Of a stretch of 12,007 nucleotides of DNA, positions 7,809-12,007 are shown piece after piece. Each line of letters opens with the position of its first letter. Within the stretch, counting starts at the first letter, position 1. The position numbers and the translations under genes are program-made. This DNA is from CAJQND01 sp051010055 (GTDB lineage Bacteria; Pseudomonadota; Alphaproteobacteria; Rhizobiales; CAJQND01), in NCBI GenBank assembly GCA_051010055.1, contig JBPCVY010000279.1, positions 1-12,007 of the forward strand, given 5' to 3'. A model generated the notes under the pieces. That model searched no databases, was not told the origin of the DNA, and saw only the letters and a program-made list of their open reading frames with translations.

Positions 7809-8501
7809 TTATTGCACGCCAGCCGGGCCGCCTTTGGAAAGGTCGCCGCTGGCAAGCGCCATCTCTGTGAGCGCAATTAGAATTTTTGCCCGCTCAGAAA
7901 GGGTGTTCGCTTCCAGCATCGCCTGTTTCTCCGATGCCGCATAGGGGCTGATGACGCAAAGTGTGTTCACCAGAGCCTCGGTGGTTGCGCTTTCCACCTC
8001 CTTCCAATTAGCATCCATGCGGTTTGCGTCAAGGTACTTGCGGAATGCTGACATCAGAGCATCCCGGTCAACCGCGTTTTCACCCATGCCAATCTCGAGA
8101 TCGCTTTCAAACTCCAAAAAGTCTACATCGCAAACCCGGTAAGGCTCTCCTTGAGACAATTCATCCTTTATGCGGAACCTGCTCACCCCGGCAAGTGTGA
8201 TGAGGATACGCCCGTCCGGAGTTTCGGCGTAGGAGATGATGCGCCCTGCACAACCGATCGGATAAACCGGCGGCCTCTCCTCCGGATTGCCCTCAGCGTA
8301 TTCCGCCTCCGCGCCCGCTGGCTGTACCATGCCGATCAATCTTTCACCCGACATGGCGTCGTTCACCATTTGCAAATAGCGCGGTTCGAAAATGTTCAAT
8401 GGCAGTTGCGCGCGCGGCAGCAAAAGCGCGCCTGTGAGCGGAAATACCGGAAGTTTCTTCGGCAGATCGCCGGGGGTGGTGTATTTCTCAAGAAACTTCA
8501 T
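7809..8501 (-). CDS. LON peptidase substrate-binding domain-containing protein
   Basis: A 230-residue stand-alone version of the N-terminal substrate-recognition domain of Lon protease (PF02190). The diagnostic opening is LPVFPLTGALLLPRAQLPLN at about 17-36, followed by IFEPRYLQMVNDAM. Then come GCAGRII near the middle and a helical C-terminal part rich in Ala and Glu. There is no AAA+ ATPase or Ser-Lys protease domain, so it is not itself a protease. It may bind unfolded or damaged proteins, but its partner is unknown. The gene starts 8 bp after the stop of the thioredoxin-TPR gene and has no strong ribosome binding site of its own, which points to coupled translation in an operon with that chaperone-like protein. 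Confidence 0.92.
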   Translation of the reverse strand: MKFLEKYTTPGDLPKKLPVFPLTGALLLPRAQLPLNIFEPRYLQMVNDAMSGERLIGMVQPAGAEAEYAEGNPEERPPVYPIGCAGRIISYAETPDGRILITLAGVSRFRIKDELSQGEPYRVCDVDFLEFESDLEIGMGENAVDRDALMSAFRKYLDANRMDANWKEVESATTEALVNTLCVISPYAASEKQAMLEANTLSERAKILIALTEMALASGDLSKGGPAGVQ

Positions 8502-8509
8502 AAAGCGGT

Positions 8510-9451
8510 TTACGAGAAGAGTATGGATGACAGACCACGCCTGCCAGCAACCGTCAATTCATCCGCGTGGCCCCAGGCTTCAAAAAACTGCAGGAGTTGT
8601 TTTCTGGCCGCATCTTCGTTCCAGGCCCGGTCAAGGCGGATTGATTCCAAAAGCTGTTCAAGAGCATCTTCGCGCCTTCCCGCAGCATTTAGCGCAATCG
8701 AAAGATCGATCCGTGCCTGATGGTCTTTCGGGTCGGCTTCAACTTTCGCCGAAAGCTCGGTTATCTCGCCAGTGTCGACAGGGGCTTTGGCAAGTTCAAG
8801 CGTTGTGCGGGCAGACGTAACGTGCTGGTCATCTGCCTTGTCGGCGGGCGCCATGGCCAATGTTGCTTCGGCGCCATCAAAGTCCTCTGCCAGTATCTGC
8901 GCCCGCGCAAGGCCGGCAATTGCTTCGGTGTTTTCACGATCTGCTTGCAAAACTGCAGAAAATGCCTGCGCTGCGCTAGCCACATCGCCAGCTTCCAGGG
9001 CTGCATTGCCGGCTTCAATCGCAGCGGCAATTTCAGCGCTACCATCGGCGCCGTCGGTAAGTTTTGACACAAACTCCTTGATCTGGCTTTCCGGCAGCGC
9101 GCCCATGAAACCATCAACCGGCTGGCCGTTCTTGAATGCGAAAACAGCCGGAATGGATTGCACGCGCATCTGGCCTGCAATCTGCGGGTTCTCATCGACG
9201 TTGATTTTGACGAGCTTCACTGCGCCGCGCGCATTTTGTATGATTTTTTCAAGCGCCGGGGTAAGTTGTTTGCACGGCCCGCACCAGGGAGCCCAGAAAT
9301 CCACTATCACCGGCACCGTCTGCGAGGCTTCAATGACATCGGCCATGAAAGTTGCATCGGTGACATCTTTGACAAGTTCGCCGGCGTTTCCGTTTCCTGC
9401 CTGCTTGCCGTCGGCAGGCGGCGTGTTGCCGTAGGAAAATTTGATATCCAT
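8510..9451 (-). CDS. ybbN: thioredoxin-TPR protein, CnoX/YbbN-like co-chaperone
   Basis: A 313-residue protein with an N-terminal thioredoxin domain (about 25-130) and a C-terminal tetratricopeptide region (about 135-313). The active site is a complete WCGPCK (56-61), with the expected cis-proline at P101 in QSIPAVF. E. coli CnoX (YbbN) has an altered SxxC site, so this protein should be more redox-active. The helical part contains TPR-like pairs such as GNAALEAGDVASAAQAF, and the protein ends in LSSILFS, close to the LSSLLF ending I recall for alphaproteobacterial relatives. CnoX-type proteins guard substrates from over-oxidation and pass them to GroEL or DnaK. It is the first gene of the cluster, 93 bp after proX. 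The ATG at 9451 has only a weak GGA about 10 bp upstream. Confidence 0.93.
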   Translation of the reverse strand: MDIKFSYGNTPPADGKQAGNGNAGELVKDVTDATFMADVIEASQTVPVIVDFWAPWCGPCKQLTPALEKIIQNARGAVKLVKINVDENPQIAGQMRVQSIPAVFAFKNGQPVDGFMGALPESQIKEFVSKLTDGADGSAEIAAAIEAGNAALEAGDVASAAQAFSAVLQADRENTEAIAGLARAQILAEDFDGAEATLAMAPADKADDQHVTSARTTLELAKAPVDTGEITELSAKVEADPKDHQARIDLSIALNAAGRREDALEQLLESIRLDRAWNEDAARKQLLQFFEAWGHADELTVAGRRGLSSILFS

Positions 9452-9544
9452 ATCTTTTTATCCGGTGTTTTTGGCAGCGCTGGTGCGCTTTTTGTCCTGT
9501 TTTTCTAATGTGACGCCTGAGGCCCCCGATTACAATGGTTTAGG

Positions 9545-10048
9545 CTAGGTGCCAACCGCAATTATTTTCGGCGAATGGCCGCATGCCTCGATGAAGGCCT
9601 GCAAATCCTGTGAGCGGATTGTGGTTGTTGCATCATTTTTCAGGGGGTGAAAATTCAGCAGTTCCTCAGCCATCATCTTCTCATCCAGAATTACGTTAAC
9701 CCGTTGAGATGTATCATTGATGACGGCGAACGGCGTTACCGAGCCGGGCTCAATGCCTAAGACTTCAAGCAGCAGATCCGGTTTGCCGAAACTCAGGCGC
9801 GCTGCGCCGATTTTTGCAGGCAGGCTTTTGAGGTCAACTTGTGCCTCTTCCAACGTGACCACCAGCCAAAGTTGGCCCTTTTTGTCTTTCAGAAACAGGT
9901 TCTTGCAATGGCCGCCGGGAATTTCGCCGCGCAGGGCCCTGGCCTCATCCACGGTAAATACCGGGTCATGGTCCCAGCTCTTTGTTTCAAAGGCCAGTTC
10001 GCGAAACCGCGCATAAAGCTCTTCTCGGGTAGCCGGCATGGCGCACAT
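9545..10048 (-). CDS. proX: prolyl-tRNA editing protein ProX (Ala-tRNA(Pro) deacylase)
   Basis: A 167-residue stand-alone member of the YbaK/ProRS-editing (INS-like) superfamily. It hydrolyses Ala mischarged onto tRNA-Pro, which matters in alphaproteobacteria because their prolyl-tRNA synthetase lacks the insertion editing domain. The key features are visible: the GGHCKNLFLKDKKG block with the probable catalytic lysine K49 (K46 if counted from the fourth codon), GSVTPFAVIND, and FHPLKNDATTTI near the C-terminus. Length fits the ProX group. The start at 10048 has AGGA 8 bp upstream. The ATG at 10039 (codon 4) is an alternative using the AAGGA that touches the first ATG. The gene is divergent from tRNA-Gly; a shared 144-bp region must hold both promoters. 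Confidence 0.93.
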   Translation of the reverse strand: MCAMPATREELYARFRELAFETKSWDHDPVFTVDEARALRGEIPGGHCKNLFLKDKKGQLWLVVTLEEAQVDLKSLPAKIGAARLSFGKPDLLLEVLGIEPGSVTPFAVINDTSQRVNVILDEKMMAEELLNFHPLKNDATTTIRSQDLQAFIEACGHSPKIIAVGT

Positions 10049-10155
10049 ATCCTTATTCCTGGTGCTTTTTGGTGTTGCAAAATTTTTGGGAAAATCCTCA
10101 AATTTGCTGCACGCACCCTATTGCATTTACTGCGCGCTTGCGCAATAAGGGGCGC

Positions 10156-10180
10156 CGGTTTCATGAACTGTTTGAAACCG
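10156..10180. repeat. 8-bp perfect inverted repeat just upstream of tRNA-Gly
   Basis: CGGTTTCA at 10156-10163 and TGAAACCG at 10173-10180 are exact reverse complements with a 9-nt spacer. The pair ends 12 bp before the first base of tRNA-Gly, within its promoter/leader zone. It could be a protein-binding site, or a hairpin in the pre-tRNA leader. There is no T-run, so it is not a terminator. Confidence 0.45.
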
Positions 10181-10192
10181 TCAATACGGGAC

Positions 10193-10267
10193 GCGGGCGT
10201 AGCTCAGGGGTAGAGCACAACCTTGCCAAGGTTGGGGTCGTGAGTTCGAATCTCATCGCCCGCTCCA
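10193..10267 (+). tRNA. tRNA-Gly(GCC)
   Basis: The full cloverleaf can be folded. The acceptor stem pairs GCGGGCG (10193-10199) with CGCCCGC (10257-10263). The D-stem is GCTC/GAGC with an AGGGGTA loop. The anticodon stem pairs CAACC with GGTTG around the loop TTGCCAA, giving anticodon GCC at 10225-10227. The T-arm is GTGAG-TTCGAAT-CTCAT, closed by four Watson-Crick pairs and one G-T pair. The discriminator is T and the CCA is encoded (10265-10267). It reads GGC/GGU glycine codons. Downstream there is only a short T-run in ATTTTTC. Confidence 0.98.
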
Positions 10268-10332
10268 AATTTTTCAATAAAATCAATTGTATAAAATGTA
10301 ACTCTTTAATGCTACTGTATTCGATTGGCATA

Positions 10333-10354
10333 AGGTGACCACCAGGTGACCACG
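10333..10354. repeat. 11-bp tandem repeat (AGGTGACCAC), two copies
   Basis: AGGTGACCACC (10333-10343) is followed at once by AGGTGACCACG (10344-10354); ten of eleven bases agree. It begins 65 bp after the tRNA-Gly CCA. Short tandem repeats at this distance from a tRNA end resemble arm-type integrase binding sites; that role is inferred. Confidence 0.6.
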
Positions 10355-10434
10355 CAATACCCATTTCGAGATTCGATCGATGCTTAAGCAAGAGAAGGTT
10401 TCAACAGTTCCTGCACCTAAAAGCGAGCAAAAAT

Positions 10435-10486
10435 ACGGTGTTTGTGGATCAGGAGGTCGGTGGTTCAATTCCTCCCAGCCGTACCA
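10435..10486 (+). pseudogene. tRNA 3'-half-like fragment ending in CCA
   Basis: The sequence reads like the 3' half of a tRNA: variable-loop-like AGGTC, a T-arm-like GGTGG-TTCAATT-CCTCC (central T-T mismatch), an acceptor-like CAGCCGT, then A and CCA at 10484-10486. An anticodon-loop-like TTGTGGA lies at the expected distance upstream, which would give GTG (His), but its 5' stem strand and a D-arm are missing. Instead ACGGT (10435-10439) can pair with the acceptor-like end, and GGAGG (10452-10456) with CCTCC (10471-10475). It is not a functional standard tRNA. A truncated copy left by integration is the simplest reading. Confidence 0.4.
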
Positions 10487-10532
10487 TATTTTTCAATGAC
10501 TTATCAGATATTTAGATAATTTATTCTCCTAG

Positions 10533-10580
10533 TGGGGGATAAATTGGGGGATTTTTTGGGCACAGAATTGGGACCAGAAT
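10533..10580. repeat. 12-bp-period repeat array, four units starting TGGG
   Basis: Four consecutive 12-bp units: TGGGGGATAAAT, TGGGGGATTTTT, TGGGCACAGAAT, TGGGACCAGAAT. Units 1 and 2 share 9 of 12 bases, and units 3 and 4 share 10 of 12. The array begins 46 bp after the second CCA. Similar GGGGGAT-type repeats often lie between a tRNA end and an integrase gene, as far as I recall; here the integrase is absent. Confidence 0.6.
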
Positions 10581-10683
10581 TGATGAATTTTCTTGCGAGT
10601 TATTGCAAAACTCGCGATTGCTGATTGGAGAAATCAAGCTTCCTGCCGCGCTTATAGTTCCTTGGTCCATCGAGGTTTTCGTT

Positions 10684-11166
10684 GTGCTTCGCCAGAATTT
10701 GCCAAGCCTTATTGTTTTTATAGCCATCTGCTTTGCCGTATCTGCGGTCGGCGGGTTAGTAACTGCGACAAGTGTTGGGGGCTGGTATCAAACGCTCCAG
10801 AAGCCAGCATTTAATCCACCAGATTGGCTGTTCGGGCCTGTGTGGGCGGTTTTATACCTATTCATGGCGATTGCAGGCTGGCGCGTTTGGTGCAGAGAGG
10901 ACGACCCCGGAAGAAAAGCAGCATTAACCGCATTTGCGGTCCAACTTTTCTTAAACCTGTTGTGGTCGTTTCTCTTTTTTGGCCTGAAGAACCCTGGATT
11001 GGCTCTTTTAGAGATTTTCCTTCTAGTCGTGTTAATCGCCGTCACAACTGTACTCTTTTGGCGAATTGACCGCATAGCGGGAGCGCTTTTCTTACCCTAC
11101 CTTGCATGGGTTTCTTACGCGACGCTGCTTAATGCAGCACTCTGGACAATGAATACACCAAAGTAA
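10684..11166 (+). CDS. tspO: TspO/MBR family tryptophan-rich sensory protein
   Basis: A small integral membrane protein, 160 residues from the chosen start, with five predicted hydrophobic helices. The family hallmark is present: WYQTLQKPAFNPPDWLFGPV from residue 34, preceded by AVGGLVT and followed by WAVLYLFMAIAGW. Later come QLFLNLLWSFLFFGLKNP and the C-terminal YLAWVSYATLLNAALW. TspO proteins bind porphyrins and other hydrophobic ligands and modulate tetrapyrrole-linked gene expression or oxidative stress in alphaproteobacteria. The frame is open upstream to a TTG at 10603, but those codons form no family sequence. GTG at 10684 has GAGG (10672-10675) 8 bp upstream and gives a typical length. 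The gene follows the integration scar. The stop codon sits in an inverted repeat, CCAAAG-TAAC-CTTTGG (11158-11173). Confidence 0.92.
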   Translation: MLRQNLPSLIVFIAICFAVSAVGGLVTATSVGGWYQTLQKPAFNPPDWLFGPVWAVLYLFMAIAGWRVWCREDDPGRKAALTAFAVQLFLNLLWSFLFFGLKNPGLALLEIFLLVVLIAVTTVLFWRIDRIAGALFLPYLAWVSYATLLNAALWTMNTPK

Positions 11167-11185
11167 CCTTTGGAAGTGTGGGTAT

Positions 11186-11440
11186 TTGACAGTAATGCAA
11201 AGTATTTCCCTGAATATCGAAGAAATCTATGTTCCGGCAAAGCGCCGAAAAATACTCGACGCAGCGGTTGTTGATGAAATCGCAGAAAGCATGCTGGAAG
11301 AAGGTCAACTAACCCCTATTTTGGTTCGTAAGGGCAGCGGTAGATATGTGCTTGTTGAAGGGCTTCATCGCTTGGAGGCATGTAAAGCACTTGGTGAAAA
11401 ATCTATAACGGCTTTCATCGTCCAGGCCCGTAAACACTAA
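11186..11440 (+). CDS. small orphan ParB-like (ParB/Sulfiredoxin fold) domain protein
   Basis: An 84-residue protein (81 if the ATG at 11195 is used) consisting only of the ParB N-terminal domain. It has an initial PAKRRKILDAAVVDEIAESM segment, QLTPILVRKG, and the phosphate-binding-like motif EGLHRLEACKALG, a variant of the G-x-H/R-R-x-x-A box that binds CTP or ATP in this fold. There is no helix-turn-helix or dimerisation domain, so it cannot act as a normal chromosome-partition ParB. Single-domain members can be nucleases or nucleotide-dependent switches; the function here is unknown. TTG at 11186 has GGAAG (11172-11176) at 9 bp, a better spacing than for the ATG at 11195. It lies 19 bp after tspO and may be co-transcribed with it. 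Confidence 0.82.
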   Translation: MTVMQSISLNIEEIYVPAKRRKILDAAVVDEIAESMLEEGQLTPILVRKGSGRYVLVEGLHRLEACKALGEKSITAFIVQARKH

Positions 11441-11461
11441 AATCTCCTAACGTACAATGTC

Positions 11462-11599
11462 GAACGTCTGTTAAGTCGCAAAGTTCAATCGGTTGGTTGC
11501 AATTTTATGTTTATGTTTGGCTATGCCAATCACGGTGCATTCTCGACAGCCTTCAAGCGCTGGACAGGCAAAACGCCGAGACAGGCGAGGTCAACCTGA
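11462..11599 (+). pseudogene. relic of the C-terminal DNA-binding domain of an AraC-family regulator
   Basis: The frame ending at TGA 11597-11599 encodes GYANHGAFSTAFKRWTGKTP (from 11519) followed by RQARST. This is the standard end of an AraC/XylS helix-turn-helix domain (compare G-Y-x-x-x-S-A-F-x-R-A-F-K-R-W-T-G-x-x-P). Upstream, ERLLSRKVQSVG may be the decayed preceding helices, and a TTTATG duplication at 11504-11515 disturbs the spacing. No N-terminal part, start or first HTH exists, since the ParB-like gene occupies the DNA just before. The fragment is therefore a dead 3' end. The original target genes are unknown. Confidence 0.75.
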
Positions 11600-11629
11600 G
11601 TTGATAGAAATGAAGTAGAAAATTAAGGG

Positions 11630-11667
11630 AAAAAATTAGCCGCTCCCAAACAATATTCGGGAGCGGC
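11630..11667 (-). terminator. intrinsic terminator of cspA
   Basis: On the minus strand, GCCGCTCCC (complement of 11659-11667) pairs perfectly with GGGAGCGGC (complement of 11639-11647) around an 11-nt loop. After TAA comes a six-T run (complement of 11630-11635). It begins 10 bp after the cspA stop codon, as expected for a Rho-independent terminator of a monocistronic mRNA. Confidence 0.9.
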
Positions 11668-11677
11668 CAATACTGTA

Positions 11678-11887
11678 TTAGTCCGATACGGATAGGTTGA
11701 TGGCGGACGATTTTCCATCCCGACCAGCTTCAACCTCAAAACTGACTTTTTGTCCTTCGTTCAGAGAACCTAGGCCAGCCTGCTCAACTGCCGAAATGTG
11801 CACGAACACATCCCGTGATCCATCATCGGTCTCGATAAATCCATATCCCTTGGTGGGGTTAAACCACTTTACAGTTCCTTCAGCCAC
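11678..11887 (-). CDS. cspA: cold-shock domain protein (CspA family)
   Basis: A 69-residue single cold-shock domain, an OB-fold that binds single-stranded RNA/DNA and melts mRNA structure. The opening GTVKWFNPTKGYGFI contains the RNP1 motif, and DVFVHIS is RNP2. Next comes AVEQAGLGSLNEGQKVSFEV, and the protein ends at SVSD. The start is GTG at 11887, with AAAGGA 7 bp upstream; this yields the classic Csp length. The frame is open for another 24 codons to a GTG at 11959, but that stretch is better read as leader. The gene is monocistronic, with a strong terminator just downstream, and faces the accessory genes tail to tail. Confidence 0.96.
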   Translation of the reverse strand: MAEGTVKWFNPTKGYGFIETDDGSRDVFVHISAVEQAGLGSLNEGQKVSFEVEAGRDGKSSAINLSVSD

Positions 11888-12007
11888 GGTTTTATCCTTT
11901 GTCGTAATAGTTTGCTCGCGCGCCGCGACTTGCCGCGACACATATGGTTGAACGTTCACATTTTCAGAGGATAACTTCGCTAATCCGTAGGCCGGTAACT
12001 CAAGAAA
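11888..12007 (-). promoter_or_regulatory. probable long 5' leader/promoter region of cspA
   Basis: About 120 bp upstream of cspA hold no separate gene. Notable elements are a direct repeat GCCGCGAC (11922-11929 and 11932-11939, plus-strand reading), a perfect 10-bp palindrome TGAACGTTCA (11949-11958), and the AAAGGA ribosome binding site. Cold-shock genes usually carry long structured leaders that control translation by temperature. That this is one is inferred from its position and structure. The promoter may lie beyond the window edge. Confidence 0.4.

Larger units (their letters stand above)
10265..10497 (+). repeat. tRNA 3'-end direct repeat flanking a 200-bp interval (attachment-site-like)
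   Basis: CCA-N-ATTTTTCAAT occurs at 10265-10278, directly at the tRNA-Gly end, and again at 10484-10497 after a second tRNA-3'-like sequence, 219 bp apart. The identical part is 3 + 10 bp with one base between. Direct repeats of tRNA 3' ends are typical of islands or phages inserted by tyrosine integrases, but the identity is short and the upstream tRNA parts differ, so this may be two adjacent sites rather than a duplicated one. Confidence 0.4.
10268..10602. other. AT-rich intergenic scar between tRNA-Gly and tspO; no gene seen
   Basis: The interval has no convincing coding frame on either strand. The short minus-strand frames here are antisense products of tRNA sequence. It contains, in order: the ATTTTTCAAT following tRNA-Gly, a tandem 11-bp repeat, a second tRNA-like 3' end with CCA, the same ATTTTTCAAT, and a 12-bp-period GGG-rich repeat array. 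This layout suggests old integrase attachment sites left without their integrases. Confidence 0.5.

Noticed and set aside
9476..9493. Hairpin AGCGC-TGGT-GCGCT followed by a T-run on the plus strand
   Set aside because: No plus-strand gene ends here; proX and the thioredoxin gene are on the minus strand, so it is probably chance.
10161..10468. Minus-strand frames over tRNA-Gly and the following region
   Set aside because: They are antisense translations of the tRNA (the familiar spurious MRFELTTPTLARLCSTPELR type) and of the scar, with no protein family.
10333..10580. Possible CRISPR-like array
   Set aside because: The repeats are 11-12 bp, tandem and without unique spacers of constant length; no cas genes are near.
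10603..10683. N-terminal extension of TspO to a TTG at 10603
   Set aside because: The 27 added residues have no TspO similarity, and a GTG with a well-placed GAGG gives the usual family length.

Overview
The window looks like the chromosome of an alphaproteobacterium, most likely Hyphomicrobiales (Rhizobiales). Reasons: a very long NAD-type glutamate dehydrogenase of about 1,600 residues, a stand-alone ProX tRNA-editing protein, a Trm112-like protein that has lost its zinc cysteines, a conserved thioredoxin-TPR / LON-domain / Trm112 / DUF971 gene cluster, and a GTG-started CspA. Species cannot be named from the sequence alone.

Left part (1-1423, plus strand): the C-terminal end of an unidentified gene, then yccF (a membrane protein with two YccF domains) and a PPP-type metallophosphatase close behind it. 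They converge, with a 3-bp gap, on the giant glutamate dehydrogenase gene (1427-6241, minus strand). Between this gene and a divergent AhpD-like gene (6624-7211) lies a 382-bp gap almost filled by a MITE-like element of about 265 bp. It has long terminal inverted repeats and TA on both sides, and sits where the glutamate dehydrogenase promoter should be.

Middle (7232-10048, minus strand): ProX, then a tight run of thioredoxin-TPR protein (CnoX/YbbN-like), LON substrate-binding-domain protein, Trm112-like protein and DUF971 protein. The last four are spaced or overlapped as one operon and look like housekeeping proteostasis and RNA/Fe-S-related functions.

Right part (10193-12007): tRNA-Gly(GCC), followed by about 400 bp of AT-rich DNA that looks like an integration scar. 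It holds a second tRNA-3'-end-like sequence ending in CCA, a shared ATTTTTCAAT after both CCA ends, and two sets of short tandem repeats of the kind found at integrase attachment sites, but no integrase. Beyond it are accessory-looking genes: TspO, a tiny orphan ParB-like domain protein and the relic of an AraC-family regulator. The window ends with cspA on the minus strand, which has a clear intrinsic terminator and a long leader.

The most interesting parts are the MITE in the glutamate dehydrogenase promoter (its terminal repeat may supply a -35 box) and the tandem tRNA-end/repeat modules after tRNA-Gly. I found no convincing new multi-gene defence or biosynthetic system.
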